Shown here piece by piece: positions 8,895-20,002 of a DNA stretch of 64,000 nt. The stretch spans positions 1,070,501 through 1,134,500 of the forward strand of contig NZ_JACVVX010000001.1 of NCBI RefSeq assembly GCF_014534685.1, read 5' to 3'. Under the pieces are notes generated by a model that saw only the letters and a list, made by a program, of their open reading frames with translations, ran no database searches and was not told where the DNA came from. How positions within the stretch are numbered: the first letter of the stretch is position 1; the number at the start of each line of letters is the position of its first letter. The translations under genes were made by a program, and so were the position numbers. Source of the stretch: Oryzicola mucosus. Its GTDB lineage: Bacteria; Pseudomonadota; Alphaproteobacteria; Rhizobiales; Rhizobiaceae.

Positions 8895-10316
8895 TCAGCC
8901 TTGCCAGTCGCGGATATCCACGAAATGGCCTGCAATTGCGGCGGCCGCTGCCATGGCCGGCGACACCAGATGCGTGCGGCCCTTGAAGCCCTGGCGGCCT
9001 TCGAAGTTGCGGTTCGAGGTCGACGCACAACGCTCATAGGGGCTCAGGCGATCGTCGTTCATGGCCAGGCACATCGAGCAGCCCGGCTCGCGCCAGTCGA
9101 AGCCAGCGGCGACGAAGATCTTGTCGAGACCTTCCGCCTCAGCCATCTCCTTCACCAGGCCGGAGCCTGGAACGATCATGGCGCTGACGCTCGATGCCAC
9201 CGTCTTGCCCTCGACCACCTTGGCCACGGCGCGCAAATCCTCGATCCGGCCATTGGTGCAGGAGCCGATGAAGACGCGGTCGACGGAGATGTCGGTGATC
9301 TTGGTGCCGGCGGTCAGGCCCATATATTCGAGCGCGCGCTTCTTGGAGTTGCGCTTGTTCTCATCGGCGATCTGCTCGGCGTCCGGAACGATGCCGGTTA
9401 CCGCCACGACATCCTCGGGCGAAGACCCCCAGGTGACGATGGGCGGCAGCTTGGCGGCGTCGAGCACGACGATCTTGTCGAAATGCGCGCCTTCGTCGGT
9501 CTGCAGCGTCTTCCAATATTCGAGCGCCTTTTCGAAGGCCTCGCCTTTCGGTGCGCGCGGCTTGTCCTTGACGTAGGCGAAGGTGGTCTCGTCCGGCGCG
9601 ATCAGGCCGGCGCGGGCGCCGCCCTCGATGGACATGTTGCAGATCGTCATGCGGCCTTCCATCGACAGCGCGCGAATCGCTTCGCCGGCATATTCGATGA
9701 CGTAGCCAGTGCCGCCGGCGGTGCCGATCTCACCGATGATCGCCAGCACGATGTCCTTGGCGGTCACGCCTTCGGGCAGTTGCCCGTCGACGCGCACCAG
9801 CATGTTCTTGGCCTTCTTCTGGATCAGCGTCTGGGTGGCGAGCACATGCTCGACCTCCGAGGTGCCGATGCCATGCGCCAGCGCACCGAAGGCGCCATGC
9901 GTCGAGGTATGGCTGTCGCCGCAGACGATGGTCATGCCCGGAAGGGTGAACCCCTGCTCAGGGCCGACAATATGGACGATGCCCTGGCGCGGGTCGTTCT
10001 CGGAATAATACTCGACGCCGAAATCCTTGGCGTTGGTCGCCAGCGCCGCGATCTGGATGCGGCTTTCCTCATTGCGGTTGATGCCGAGCTTGCGGTCGGG
10101 CGAGGTCGGCACATTGTGGTCGACCACGGCCAGCGTGCGCTCGGGGTGTCGAACCTTGCGGCCGGCCATGCGCAGGCCTTCGAAAGCCTGGGGGCTGGTG
10201 ACCTCGTGAACGAGGTGGCGGTCAATATAGAGCAGGCAGGTGCCGTCTTCCTGGCGGTCGACGACGTGATCGTCGAAAATCTTATCGTAAAGGGTGCGCG
10301 GTGCGCTCATGGCCAT
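8895..10316 (-). CDS. leuC: 3-isopropylmalate dehydratase large subunit
   Basis: 473 residues (471 if the second ATG is used). It isomerises 2- to 3-isopropylmalate in leucine synthesis together with LeuD, which is not in this window. Aconitase-family landmarks are visible: [48 protein letters not shown] and [12 protein letters not shown], with the three [4Fe-4S] cysteines in the last two motifs and the SCTN. leuB lies 46 kb away, so the leucine genes are dispersed. Confidence 0.96.
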   Translation of the reverse strand: MAMSAPRTLYDKIFDDHVVDRQEDGTCLLYIDRHLVHEVTSPQAFEGLRMAGRKVRHPERTLAVVDHNVPTSPDRKLGINRNEESRIQIAALATNAKDFGVEYYSENDPRQGIVHIVGPEQGFTLPGMTIVCGDSHTSTHGAFGALAHGIGTSEVEHVLATQTLIQKKAKNMLVRVDGQLPEGVTAKDIVLAIIGEIGTAGGTGYVIEYAGEAIRALSMEGRMTICNMSIEGGARAGLIAPDETTFAYVKDKPRAPKGEAFEKALEYWKTLQTDEGAHFDKIVVLDAAKLPPIVTWGSSPEDVVAVTGIVPDAEQIADENKRNSKKRALEYMGLTAGTKITDISVDRVFIGSCTNGRIEDLRAVAKVVEGKTVASSVSAMIVPGSGLVKEMAEAEGLDKIFVAAGFDWREPGCSMCLAMNDDRLSPYERCASTSNRNFEGRQGFKGRTHLVSPAMAAAAAIAGHFVDIRDWQG

Positions 10317-10645
10317 GATCCGTCGATAGGAATGAAGATTTCAGAAGTCCGGCTTCAGCCGGAAAGCCCGTCGGCTCAAGGAAGTCGGCAGTTAAGCGCG
10401 CCGGAAATACGCGCAAAGAACCGTGCCGGCAGACGCTTCTTGTCCTGCAGCACGAAACCCTTATACGCCGGATCTCCAAACAGCTCTTCCATCGCCGCTC
10501 CATACCAATGTTTTGCGGTTTCGGCAATTGGCCCGCTTTGGAGCATCGTCAACGGGTCCGGCGCCCTTGCCCGTCGCGGCATTCCTGTTAAGAGTGCGCC
10601 GGAATCTGCCTTCAGGGCACCTGTGGAACTGGCCGGGATAAAGAC
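10317..10645. other. Intergenic region between leuC and argG
   Basis: This holds the divergent promoters of leuC and argG and one small minus-strand open frame described separately. I see no clear terminator, riboswitch or ARG-type operator. Confidence 0.5.
10376..10582 (-). CDS. Possible small protein of unknown function
   Basis: A 68-codon frame whose second half (WYGAAMEELFGDPAYKG followed by FVLQDKKRLPARFF) has a protein-like composition, unlike the arginine-rich shadows nearby. It has no ribosome site of quality; internal ATGs at 10546 and 10492 would give 56- and 38-residue forms. It lies in the leuC-argG gap on the leuC strand. I do not recognise it; it could be a degraded gene end. 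Confidence 0.25.
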   Translation of the reverse strand: MPRRARAPDPLTMLQSGPIAETAKHWYGAAMEELFGDPAYKGFVLQDKKRLPARFFARISGALNCRLP

Positions 10646-11869
10646 ATGTCCAAGTGGAAAGACGTCAAGAAAGTCGTGCTCGCCTATTCGGGCGGCCTCG
10701 ACACCTCCATCATCCTGAAATGGCTGCAGACCGAGCTGGGTGCGGAGGTGGTCACCTTCACCGCCGATCTCGGCCAGGGCGAGGAGCTTGAGCCGGCGCG
10801 CAAAAAGGCTGAGATGCTCGGCATCAAGGACATCTTCATCGAGGACGTGCGCGAGGAATTCGTCCGCGATTTCGTCTTCCCGATGTTCCGCGCCAATGCC
10901 GTCTATGAAGGCGTCTATCTGCTGGGCACCTCGATTGCCCGCCCGCTGATCTCCAAGCACCTGATCGAGATCGCCGAAAAAACCGGCGCGGATGCTATCG
11001 CGCATGGTGCGACCGGCAAGGGCAACGACCAGGTCCGCTTCGAGCTCTCGGCTTATGCGTTGAACCCCGACATCAAGATCATCGCGCCGTGGCGCGACTG
11101 GGCTTTCAAGAGCCGCACCGACCTGCTCGACTTCGCCGAAAAGCACCAGATCCCGGTCGCCAAGGACAAGAAGGGTGAAGCGCCGTTCTCCGTCGACGCC
11201 AACCTGCTGCACTCGTCCTCCGAGGGTAAGGTTCTGGAAGACCCGGCGGTCGAAGCGCCCGAATATGTCCATATGCGCACTATTTCGCCGGAGGCCGCGC
11301 CCGATAAGGCAACGATCATCAAGATCGGTTTTGAGAAGGGCGATGCGGTATCCATCGACGGCGAGCGCCTGTCGCCCGCGACCCTGCTGGCCAAGCTCAA
11401 CGATTACGGCCGAGACAACGGCATCGGCCGTCTCGATCTGGTCGAGAACCGTTTCGTCGGCATGAAGAGCCGCGGCGTCTACGAGACGCCCGGCGGCACG
11501 ATCCTTTTGACCGCGCACCGCGCAATCGAATCCATCACGCTCGACCGGGGTGCAGCACACCTCAAGGACGAGTTAATGCCGCGTTATGCCGAGCTCATCT
11601 ATTACGGCTTCTGGTTCTCGCCTGAGCGCCAGATGCTGCAGGCCGCCATCGACCTCAGCCAGAAGGACGTCGAGGGTGAAGTGACGTTGAAGCTCTATAA
11701 GGGCAATGTCATGGTTATCGGTCGCGAAAGCCCGAAATCGCTCTATTCCGACACGCTGGTCACATTCGAGGACGATCAGGGCGCCTACGATCAGAAGGAC
11801 GCCGCGGGCTTCATCAAGCTCAACGCGCTGCGCCTGCGCACGCTTGCCGCCCGCAGTCGCCGGGGCTGA
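10646..11869 (+). CDS. argG: Argininosuccinate synthase
   Basis: 407 residues. It joins citrulline and aspartate using ATP in arginine synthesis. The N-terminal pyrophosphatase-type ATP loop [18 protein letters not shown], the stretch [16 protein letters not shown], and [18 protein letters not shown] mark the family. It is monocistronic, followed by a strong terminator. A run ending [11 protein letters not shown] closes the protein. Confidence 0.97.
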   Translation: MSKWKDVKKVVLAYSGGLDTSIILKWLQTELGAEVVTFTADLGQGEELEPARKKAEMLGIKDIFIEDVREEFVRDFVFPMFRANAVYEGVYLLGTSIARPLISKHLIEIAEKTGADAIAHGATGKGNDQVRFELSAYALNPDIKIIAPWRDWAFKSRTDLLDFAEKHQIPVAKDKKGEAPFSVDANLLHSSSEGKVLEDPAVEAPEYVHMRTISPEAAPDKATIIKIGFEKGDAVSIDGERLSPATLLAKLNDYGRDNGIGRLDLVENRFVGMKSRGVYETPGGTILLTAHRAIESITLDRGAAHLKDELMPRYAELIYYGFWFSPERQMLQAAIDLSQKDVEGEVTLKLYKGNVMVIGRESPKSLYSDTLVTFEDDQGAYDQKDAAGFIKLNALRLRTLAARSRRG

Positions 11870-11901
11870 GGGGCGCCCGTAGTTTAAGTTGCTTCACGTC
11901 A

Positions 11902-11934
11902 CAGAAAGGCCGCGCAAGGTGCGCGGCCTTTCTG
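11902..11934. terminator. Bidirectional terminator between argG and mltB-like gene
   Basis: CAGAAAGGCCGCGC and GCGCGGCCTTTCTG form a 14-bp stem with an AAGGT loop. The stem contains its own T and A stretches, so it can stop both the rightward argG and leftward transglycosylase transcripts. Confidence 0.8.
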
Positions 11935-11958
11935 TCTGTCGATCCGATGTCTCGACGA

Positions 11959-12777
11959 TCAGTTGTCGTCGATTTCCTTGGCGATGATGGCGATGGCCTG
12001 CTGATAGACGCCTGCCGAGTTCCAGCCCTGGATGGCGCCGAAATTGGCTTGTCCCGGCTGGTAGCCGCTGCCTGCGCGCCAGCCATGGCCCTTCAGGAAG
12101 TTGGCGGTCGATGCCAGAGCGTCGGCGGTCGACTTGACCATGTCGATGCGGCCGTTGCCGTCGCCGTCCACGCCGTATCTCAGAACGTTGACCGGCAGGA
12201 ACTGGGTCTGGCCGATTTCGCCATGGGCGGCGCCGATCGACGACGCATTGATCGTGCCGCGGTCGACGAGCTTCAGCGCTGCGACAAGCTGGTTGGTGAA
12301 GAACTCGCTGCGGCGGCAATCATAGGCCAGCGTGGCGACTGCGGAGACGGTGTTCTGGTTGCCCAAAAAGCCTCCGAAGCCGGTTTCCATGCCCCAGATA
12401 GCAAGCAGCGGGCCGGCGGGAACGCCGTAGCGTGCTTCGATCTGCTGGAACAGGCCGGCGTTCTTGCGCTTCAGGGACTTGCCCTTGGATGCGATGGCCT
12501 TGGCGCCGCGCTTGTTCATGAATTCGCTGAGCGAAAGCTTGAAGCTCTTCTGGTTGCGATCCGCATAGATCGTCTTGCTGGCATAGCTCGTGCCCGCCAG
12601 GGCATTCAGGCCGGCCTGGCCGACACCGTTCGCCGCCGCTTCGTTTCTGAACGCAGCCTTCCAGGCCTCGAAGCCTGAAGCGGTGTTGCCGCATTGCGCA
12701 GCCTGTGCCGCTACCGCGCTGAGGCCGAGCAGAACCGTTGCCGCCGCCATACTTTTCATCGTGGCAATGATCGCCAT
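11959..12777 (-). CDS. Lytic murein transglycosylase, MltB type
   Basis: 272 residues with a signal peptide (ATVLLGLSAVAAQAAQ), so periplasmic. It cleaves peptidoglycan glycan strands to 1,6-anhydro ends. SLT_2/MltB landmarks are YGVPAGPLLAIWGMETGFGG with the catalytic Glu in METGFG, the SEFFTNQLVAAL stretch and GEIGQTQFLPVNVLRYGVDGDG. A GGGGAG ribosome site lies 6 nt before the ATG at 12777, which sets the start. There is no C-terminal peptidoglycan-binding domain. Confidence 0.9.
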   Translation of the reverse strand: MAIIATMKSMAAATVLLGLSAVAAQAAQCGNTASGFEAWKAAFRNEAAANGVGQAGLNALAGTSYASKTIYADRNQKSFKLSLSEFMNKRGAKAIASKGKSLKRKNAGLFQQIEARYGVPAGPLLAIWGMETGFGGFLGNQNTVSAVATLAYDCRRSEFFTNQLVAALKLVDRGTINASSIGAAHGEIGQTQFLPVNVLRYGVDGDGNGRIDMVKSTADALASTANFLKGHGWRAGSGYQPGQANFGAIQGWNSAGVYQQAIAIIAKEIDDN

Positions 12778-12941
12778 GCCAAACTCCCCTATCGCCTGAT
12801 TCTCGCCCGTGGACGGATTTCCAATCGAACGCTGGCCTGTCAGCCTTAACAAGGCGTTTACATCCGCCTCTCTTCATGCTGGCAGGTCGCAGAAAACTTG
12901 GCTTCGATCAAGTATTCCGCATGCCGCATGGGGGAAAATCA

Positions 12942-13153
12942 ATGAAAGATGTCGATGTTGTGATCATCGGCGCAGGTTCCGCTGGATTGGCGGCGGCAAA
13001 ACCGTGCGGCAGGCGGATTTTACTTTCAAGCTCCTCGAAGCGATGGACCGCATCGGCGGAGCGCTTGCAGGACCGGTGATTCACACCTGTGGCGGCGCAA
13101 GGCTTTCCGGCCAAGCCGTGGCGCGGGATGCGATAAAGGAGCTGGCCGCCTGA
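12942..13153 (+). pseudogene. Relic of an FAD/NAD(P)-dependent dihydrolipoamide-dehydrogenase-like enzyme
   Basis: It begins MKDVDVVIIGAGSAGLAAAK, a full FAD-binding motif, then loses frame at an AAAA run near 12995-13003. One extra A would restore TVRQADFTFKLLEAMDRIGG in the frame that ends at 13153. After about 70 codons the gene stops with an unrelated-looking tail (AVARDAIKELAA), so some 1.2 kb of the expected coding sequence is missing as well. Frameshift plus deletion makes this a dead gene rather than a sequencing slip. Confidence 0.75.
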
Positions 13154-13231
13154 ATATCGGTTTTCGGACGGAACAACTTCCGCCCAACTTCGTTGCGGGG
13201 CCACCTCCCTCCCTCCCGAACTGCGTGTCCC

Positions 13232-14287
13232 ATGAAACTCTTCGTATGCCCCAACTGCTCCCAGCGGCTTTATTTCGAGAATGCACAGTGCCTGAATTGC
13301 AGCAGCTTCGTTTCTTATGATCCGGATGCGGGCGGCTTTGTGCTGTCTGGCGTCGACGGCCATTTTCAATGCCTCAACGCAACCGAGTGCAGCTGCAACT
13401 GGACGGCGCCGGAAGGCAGCTTCTGCCGCGCCTGCGCGCTTAACAAGATCATCCCCGACTTGTCCGTCGACGGCAATCGCCAGCGCTGGACGCGCGTGGA
13501 GGCGGCCAAACGTCGCGCGATCTATTCTTTTTTCGCCTTCGGCCTTCCCGTCGAGCCCAAGTCAAGCCCGGACGACCAGACCGGCATCGCCTTCGACTTC
13601 CTCGCCAGCACGCCCGGTGCCGGTCCGGGCGGCGAGCATATTCTGACGGGTCATGACAACGGTCTGATCACGCTCAACGTCGCCGAGGCCGATTCGGCCG
13701 AACGCGAGAAGATGCGCGTCGAGATGGGCGAGAACTACCGCACCCTGCTCGGCCATTTCCGCCACGAACTCGGCCATTACTACTGGGACCGGCTGATCCG
13801 CGACGATCCCGCCTGGCTCGAAGAATTTCGCGCCATGTTCGGCGACGAGACGCTCGACTACGAACAGGCGCTGCAGACTCATTATGCCGAAGGCCCGAAG
13901 CCGGGCTGGCAGGAAAGCCACATCTCGGCCTATGCGGCGAGCCACCCTTGGGAAGACTGGGCCGAAACCTGGGCGCACTACATCCACATCACCGATACGC
14001 TGGAGATGGTCGCGGCGCTGAACTTCCCGCTCGGCAAGCTCGAAACAACGGAAAACGACCGTAAGCAGGTGACCGAACAGGCCCAGCCCGACGAGTCGGC
14101 GCCGCCCGCTGCTCCGGAAGGCGATTTTGCGCCGATCCTGGCGCGCTGGCTGGTGCTGTCCGAGGCGTCCAACGCCATCAACCGCTGCATGGGCCTGCCC
14201 GACCTCTATCCGTTCGTCATCTCGCAGACCATCGGGCAGAAGCTGGGTTTCGTGCATCGCCTGCTGACCAGCAAAGCCTCTCGCTGA
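13232..14287 (+). CDS. Putative zinc metallopeptidase with N-terminal zinc ribbon
   Basis: 351 residues from MKLFVCPNCSQRLYF. The first about 75 residues hold paired cysteines (CPNC, CLNC, CSCNW, CRAC) resembling zinc-ribbon knuckles. The catalytic part has HFRHELGHYYWDRL, a HExxH gluzincin-like motif, and downstream a conserved WEDWAETWAHYIHI with a likely third zinc ligand. This matches the family annotated as putative zinc-binding metallopeptidase (DUF2248). Substrate unknown; no signal peptide, so cytoplasmic. The start is set by the first ribbon; a longer frame adds only a proline/arginine tail. Confidence 0.82.
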   Translation: MKLFVCPNCSQRLYFENAQCLNCSSFVSYDPDAGGFVLSGVDGHFQCLNATECSCNWTAPEGSFCRACALNKIIPDLSVDGNRQRWTRVEAAKRRAIYSFFAFGLPVEPKSSPDDQTGIAFDFLASTPGAGPGGEHILTGHDNGLITLNVAEADSAEREKMRVEMGENYRTLLGHFRHELGHYYWDRLIRDDPAWLEEFRAMFGDETLDYEQALQTHYAEGPKPGWQESHISAYAASHPWEDWAETWAHYIHITDTLEMVAALNFPLGKLETTENDRKQVTEQAQPDESAPPAAPEGDFAPILARWLVLSEASNAINRCMGLPDLYPFVISQTIGQKLGFVHRLLTSKASR

Positions 14288-14403
14288 CGTTCTTCCGCAA
14301 ACGCAAACGTGCTTAACGAGTTCTATACGTATTGGCCATAAGCCTTGAGTCTTGGAATTCGATGACGCGGGTTGGGCGACATCACAGTGAATTGGCGTAC
14401 ATC

Positions 14404-16164
14404 ATGAACGGAAAGAGATTCGGCGCGCTTCGTGCCGATTTGGTCCGCAGCCTGAACGTGAAGGTGTTTGTTCTGATGGCGGTCGTCTCGACCGGCATAG
14501 CGGTAACAGCCCTTGTCTCGTTCTCTGGTCTCTCCGAGCGGACGGCTCTGTCCGTCGGCGGGCCGCTCGCGGAAACCCAGGCGCTCTACGACCGCGACCG
14601 TGGCAACGAAGCGCTGAGCCGCGACATTGAACTCGCCCGCACCATTTCGGGCGCACCTTCGATCATCGAATGGATCACCGACGAAGCCGCAGAGGACAAG
14701 CGCAACAGGGCGCTTGGCGAACTGGAGCAGATGCGCCAGGCATTCCGCGACGGCAGCTATTTCCTCGTCGCCAACGCTTCGGGCAATTACTATTTCAACG
14801 ATGAGAAGGGCAGTTTTTCCGGTCAGGAACTGCGCTACACCATCAATCCGGAAAACCCGCGCGACGAGTGGTACTATCGCATGATCGCGGGCGAGCCGGG
14901 CTGCTATCTCAATGTCGACAATCGCGATGGCGGCATTGCGAAAGTCTGGGTCAATTGCCTGATCCGCGGCAACGGCCAGGCACTCGGCGTCGTCGGTACC
15001 GGCATCGATCTCGCCGACTTCCTTGCCGATATGGCGGCACCAGCGCGCCAAGGCGTCGAAAGCCTTTATGTCGACGCCGCGGGCACCGTTCAGGCACGCC
15101 GCGGCGAAGGCCAGGAGAGCTTCAGCGCCGCCGCCGGTGCACAGAAGGCAGGCGTCTTCCAACTCATCGATTCCGAGGCCGACCGCCAGCTGCTGCGCAG
15201 CGCCATGGAGCAGGCCAAGGCCGGCGGCCCGACCAGGCCCGTTTCACTCTCCATGGGCGGTCGCGACATGCTCGTCAGCGTCGGTCATCTCAAGTCCCTG
15301 AACTGGTTCAACATCGCCGCCGTCGACATCAACGCCATCGCCGGGCAAAGCCTGTCCCGCCCGCTTGGGCTGCTGATTGCCGTGGCGATGGGCGCCGCCC
15401 TGCTCATTGCTCTCATGTTCAAGTTCTTCGTGCTCGACAGGGTGGTCAAGGCCGCGCGCGCCGTAGCGGAAGTGGCGGCCGGCAATCACGATATCGCGAT
15501 GAAGGAAGGTGGCGACCAGATCGGCTCTCTGATGCGCTCGGTCAACAGCATGGCAGCGTCCGTGCGGGACACCACCGGCAGGCTCGAATCCGAGTTGCGC
15601 CAGCATCAGGAAAAGATGGAGAACGGAGCCTATTTCGACCCGCTCACCGGGCTGGTCAACCGGCGTGGCTTCATCGAGACCTTCGAACATCGCCGTGGCA
15701 TCGTCGAGAATGCCCGAGGCCGGCTTGGCATCCTGCTGCTCGACGTCGATCACTTCAAAGCGGTCAATGAGGGGTTCGGCAATGCCTATGGCGACGCCGT
15801 TCTGGCCGAGCTGGGCAAGCGTCTCGATGGCGTTACCCGCAGGCTCGACATTTGTGGCCGCTGGAGCGGCGATGAATTCGCCGTGTTGATCGATCGCTGC
15901 ACGCCGGAGCTTCTGGCCTCCATCTCCCACAAGGTTCTGGAGGCCGTGCGGGCGAAACCGTTCCATCCGGCGGGCGGCGCCAACCTGCGCGTCACCATCA
16001 GCATCGGCGCCTGCCTGATCGCGCCGCGCGAACCGCTGGAGCATGCTGTCCACCGCGCCGACGCCGCTCTTGCCCAGGCAAAGGCGTCGGGCCGCAACCA
16101 GGCGAGCGTCTACGATCCGTCGCTTGCCGGCGAGGATATACTGGACGGCACACAGGCGGCCTGA
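14404..16164 (+). CDS. Membrane GGDEF diguanylate cyclase with periplasmic Cache-type sensor and HAMP
   Basis: About 586 residues. A first membrane helix (VFVLMAVVSTGIAVTALV), about 290 residues outside the membrane with Cache-like features (SYFLVANASGNYYFNDEKG, DEWYYRMI, GVVGTGIDLADFL), a second helix (LGLLIAVAMGAALLIALMF), a HAMP-like linker, then GGDEF: DPLTGLVNRRGF, LLLDVDHFKAVNE. The active loop is SGDEF, a tolerated variant. The I-site RRLD is present at the right spacing, so c-di-GMP feedback is likely. Start uncertain: ATG 14362 is an alternative with a weak GGA before it; the TTG at 14332 is unlikely. Confidence 0.86.
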   Translation: MNGKRFGALRADLVRSLNVKVFVLMAVVSTGIAVTALVSFSGLSERTALSVGGPLAETQALYDRDRGNEALSRDIELARTISGAPSIIEWITDEAAEDKRNRALGELEQMRQAFRDGSYFLVANASGNYYFNDEKGSFSGQELRYTINPENPRDEWYYRMIAGEPGCYLNVDNRDGGIAKVWVNCLIRGNGQALGVVGTGIDLADFLADMAAPARQGVESLYVDAAGTVQARRGEGQESFSAAAGAQKAGVFQLIDSEADRQLLRSAMEQAKAGGPTRPVSLSMGGRDMLVSVGHLKSLNWFNIAAVDINAIAGQSLSRPLGLLIAVAMGAALLIALMFKFFVLDRVVKAARAVAEVAAGNHDIAMKEGGDQIGSLMRSVNSMAASVRDTTGRLESELRQHQEKMENGAYFDPLTGLVNRRGFIETFEHRRGIVENARGRLGILLLDVDHFKAVNEGFGNAYGDAVLAELGKRLDGVTRRLDICGRWSGDEFAVLIDRCTPELLASISHKVLEAVRAKPFHPAGGANLRVTISIGACLIAPREPLEHAVHRADAALAQAKASGRNQASVYDPSLAGEDILDGTQAA

Positions 16165-16176
16165 GGGCCGCTTCCT

Positions 16177-16196
16177 GGTCTCGCTATGCCGAGACC
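16177..16196 (+). terminator. Hairpin after the GGDEF gene
   Basis: GGTCTCG and CGAGACC arms with a 6-nt loop lie 13 bp past the stop. The following T content is poor, so termination would be partial or Rho-assisted. Confidence 0.4.
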
Positions 16197-16305
16197 TTGA
16201 CTTCGCAGCTTTTTTGCTGTCTAGAAGCCCGCAATTCAGCGACGAGTTCAGACTCCGAGCCGCCGACCGGGACCCCAAGTGGTATAAATCGATCCCGGAG
16301 GCCAA

Positions 16306-16340
16306 CACCAGGCAGCGCGATGCGCCCCCTGGTGCTTTTT
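16306..16340 (+). terminator. Hairpin with T-tract upstream of ffh
   Basis: CACCAGG and CCTGGTG arms enclose a second small stem (GCGC-GAT-GCGC) and are followed by CTTTTTGG. It lies about 90 bp before ffh, so it may insulate ffh from the upstream gene or act as an attenuator in a longer leader. Confidence 0.55.
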
Positions 16341-16429
16341 GGCTTTGGCTGCACGAAAGGTTTTGAACCTGGCTGGCGAAGCATTACTTCTCGGGCGTAG
16401 CCCAAGCGCCGGAGAAAGGAAGAAGGTTC

Positions 16430-18013
<1,584 letters not shown>

Positions 18014-18026
18014 CGTGGGGGAGACG

Positions 18027-18335
18027 ATGAAGGCTACACCGCAGGTATTGCTCAAGGATTTGCGCGGCTCGATCGACAATATCGATGCAGCTTTGATCTA
18101 CATGCTGGCGGAGCGTTTCCGCTGCACCCAGGCGGTGGGCGTGCTCAAGGCCACCCACGGTCTGCCGCCGGCCGACCCAGCGCGCGAACAGGAACAGATA
18201 GCCCGCCTGCGCCGCCTGGCACAGGAGGCCAATCTCGATCCCGATTTTGCCGAGAAATTCCTGAACTTCGTCGTCCGCGAAGTCATCAGGCACCACGAAC
18301 AGATCGCCAAGGATGGCGTGAAGACAGACCAGTAA
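18027..18335 (+). CDS. Chorismate mutase, AroQ type
   Basis: 102 residues, all-helical monofunctional chorismate mutase converting chorismate to prephenate. Visible are LKDLRGSIDNIDAALIYMLAERF (substrate-binding Arg and the helix-1 pattern) and LNFVVREVIRHHEQIAK (helix 3). The ATG at 18027 has GGGGGAG before it; an in-frame GTG at 18015 would add four residues. The gene sits 13 nt past ffh and 38 nt before rpsP, the standard position in rhizobial ffh clusters. Confidence 0.88.
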   Translation: MKATPQVLLKDLRGSIDNIDAALIYMLAERFRCTQAVGVLKATHGLPPADPAREQEQIARLRRLAQEANLDPDFAEKFLNFVVREVIRHHEQIAKDGVKTDQ

Positions 18336-18373
18336 ACCCGATCAGTGAACAGTACCCCTAAGGAGATTTTGAC

Positions 18374-18766
18374 ATGGCACTGAAGATCCGCCTGGCTCGC
18401 GCCGGCTCCAAGAAGCGTCCCTACTACCACATCGTCATCGCCGACGCCCGTTCGCCGCGCGATGGCCGTTTCATCGAGCAGGTCGGTTCGTGGAACCCGA
18501 TGCTGGCTGACGATGCCGCGCGCGTTTCGGTCAACGAAGATCGCGTCAAGCATTGGATGGACAACGGCGCCCTGCCGACCGACCGCGTGCTGCGCTTCCT
18601 CGACCAGGCTGGCATTGCCAAGCGTCCGGCCCGCAGCAACCCGACCAAGGCCGAGCCGGGCAAGAAGGCCCAGGAGCGCGCAGCGCTGCTGAAGAAGGCC
18701 CAGGACGACGCAGCCGCCGCCGCTGCGGCGGCTTCCGCTGCTCCGGCCGAAGCCAGCGCCGAGTAA
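18374..18766 (+). CDS. rpsP: 30S ribosomal protein S16
   Basis: 130 residues. The S16 core [24 protein letters not shown] and [14 protein letters not shown] is intact, followed by the alanine-rich C-terminal extension usual in alphaproteobacteria. A good AAGGAG ribosome site precedes the ATG. In many relatives rimM, trmD and rplS follow; here a terminator and the minus-strand mrp operon follow instead. Confidence 0.96.
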   Translation: MALKIRLARAGSKKRPYYHIVIADARSPRDGRFIEQVGSWNPMLADDAARVSVNEDRVKHWMDNGALPTDRVLRFLDQAGIAKRPARSNPTKAEPGKKAQERAALLKKAQDDAAAAAAAASAAPAEASAE

Positions 18767-18785
18767 TTGCTCTATTTCGGTTTAA

Positions 18786-18825
18786 ATGAAGACGGCGGGT
18801 CGTTCGGCCCGCCGTCTTCATTTTG
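18786..18825. terminator. Terminator between rpsP and mrpG
   Basis: ATGAAGACGGCGGG and CCCGCCGTCTTCAT pair as a 14-bp stem with an 8-nt loop; TTTT follows on the plus strand and TTTAAA-rich sequence on the minus strand, so it can serve both convergent units. Confidence 0.8.
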
Positions 18826-18852
18826 CTTAGATGGGTAGATCGTTCGCTATCT

Positions 18853-19239
18853 TTACGATGGCTTCTTCGAAGTCTGCATCTCGGCGTTGTCGAGAGGGTC
18901 CTTCGATGCCGGGACGTCCTGCACGCGCTCGATCCGGTCGCGATACAGCGCTGCCCGCGCCAGAAGCATCAGCGTCACCGGCGTTGTGACCGAGACGAAG
19001 ACGAAGATCAGCACTTCGTGAACCGCCGGCCTGAGCTGGGTGACGGTAAAATAGACCACCGATCCAGCCAGAATGAAGATGGTGCCGAAACTCGTGCCCA
19101 GGGTGGGCGCATGGATGCGCTGGTAAAACGAGCGGAACCGCACCATGCCGATACAGCCGGCAAGCATCAGCAAGGAGCCTGCGACCAGCAGGACGGATAC
19201 GGCGATGGCCGCCCAGAGCGGGAATTGGTCGCCGGTCAT
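18853..19239 (-). CDS. mrpG: Na+(K+)/H+ antiporter subunit G
   Basis: 128 residues with three membrane helices; [21 protein letters not shown] is the MnhG/PhaG signature. Essential accessory subunit of the multi-subunit Mrp antiporter, whose exact role is unknown. It is the last gene of the operon and overlaps mrpF by 4 nt. The C-terminal about 30 residues are polar and poorly conserved. Confidence 0.92.
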   Translation of the reverse strand: MTGDQFPLWAAIAVSVLLVAGSLLMLAGCIGMVRFRSFYQRIHAPTLGTSFGTIFILAGSVVYFTVTQLRPAVHEVLIFVFVSVTTPVTLMLLARAALYRDRIERVQDVPASKDPLDNAEMQTSKKPS

Positions 19240-19517
19240 TCGATAACTTCGCCACGCATGAGAAATTTGGCCAGGGCCAGCGTGCTGACGAAGCCGAGCG
19301 CGCCGATGATCAGTGCCACCTCGAAATAGAGCGTCGTGCCAGTGCGGATGCCGAAAGTGACCAGGAGCAGCATGCCGCTGACATAGAAGGCGTCAAGGCT
19401 CAGCACCCGGTCTTGCGCGCGAGGGCCGCGAGCCAAGCGATAAGCTGCGCAGGCCATGGCGAGCGCCAGAATGGCCTCGCAGGCCAGCACGCTCCAGAAA
19501 AGAATGATCTGGCTCAT
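19236..19517 (-). CDS. mrpF: Na+(K+)/H+ antiporter subunit F
   Basis: 93 residues from [15 protein letters not shown], three helices, with [16 protein letters not shown], the MnhF/PhaF hallmark. The start at 19517 overlaps the mrpE stop by 4 nt (ATGA type); longer readings would run into mrpE. Confidence 0.9.
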   Translation of the reverse strand: MSQIILFWSVLACEAILALAMACAAYRLARGPRAQDRVLSLDAFYVSGMLLLVTFGIRTGTTLYFEVALIIGALGFVSTLALAKFLMRGEVIE

Positions 19518-20002
19518 CCGAAAATCTCCAGCAGCAGTGTCTCGTAGCGGTACTTCAACGTGTCGATCCATTCCTGGTCGTTTTCGATATCCAGAACGTG
19601 GATCAGAACCTCGCTTTCCTCGGGGTGGTATTCCAGCCAGGCGCTGCCCGGCGTAGCGGTGACGATGCAGGACAGGATGGCAAGGCCGAAGCGGTGTTTC
19701 AACTCAAGCGGCACGGTCAGGAAGCCCGACTTGGTCATATCGCTGTTCGGGTTGAGGATCAGCTTCGAGACGGCGATGTTGGACGCCATGATGTCGACAA
19801 CGGCTCGGCCAGCCAGCCGAAAAATCGGCAGGAAGCGGATGACGCGCGGCTTTTCCGGTTGCAGGGCGGCCATGGCGCGCGACGCCAGCAGCGCGATCGC
19901 CAGCCCCAGCAGGATGTGGCCCGGCGATGCCGATTGCTGCAGCAGAAGCCACATGATCAGCAGCGACAGCGTCAACAGCGGATAGGGCAGAACACGGCTC
20001 AT
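19514..20002 (-). CDS. mrpE: Na+(K+)/H+ antiporter subunit E
   Basis: 162 residues. Two N-terminal membrane helices, then a cytoplasmic part with [17 protein letters not shown] and [17 protein letters not shown], matching MnhE/PhaE. It overlaps mrpD by 4 nt and mrpF by 4 nt. Confidence 0.91.
   Translation of the reverse strand: MSRVLPYPLLTLSLLIMWLLLQQSASPGHILLGLAIALLASRAMAALQPEKPRVIRFLPIFRLAGRAVVDIMASNIAVSKLILNPNSDMTKSGFLTVPLELKHRFGLAILSCIVTATPGSAWLEYHPEESEVLIHVLDIENDQEWIDTLKYRYETLLLEIFG

Noticed and set aside
8901-10718. 605-codon plus-strand frame opposite leuC
   Set aside because: Antisense shadow of leuC; composition and lack of any motif argue against a gene.
10376-11560. 394-codon minus-strand frame opposite argG
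   Set aside because: Most of it is the argG shadow; only its last about 68 codons, outside argG, were kept as a low-confidence small frame.
16165-16429. Possible SRP RNA gene before ffh
   Set aside because: The conserved SRP RNA core (GGAA tetraloop with its internal loops) is not seen; only ordinary hairpins are present.
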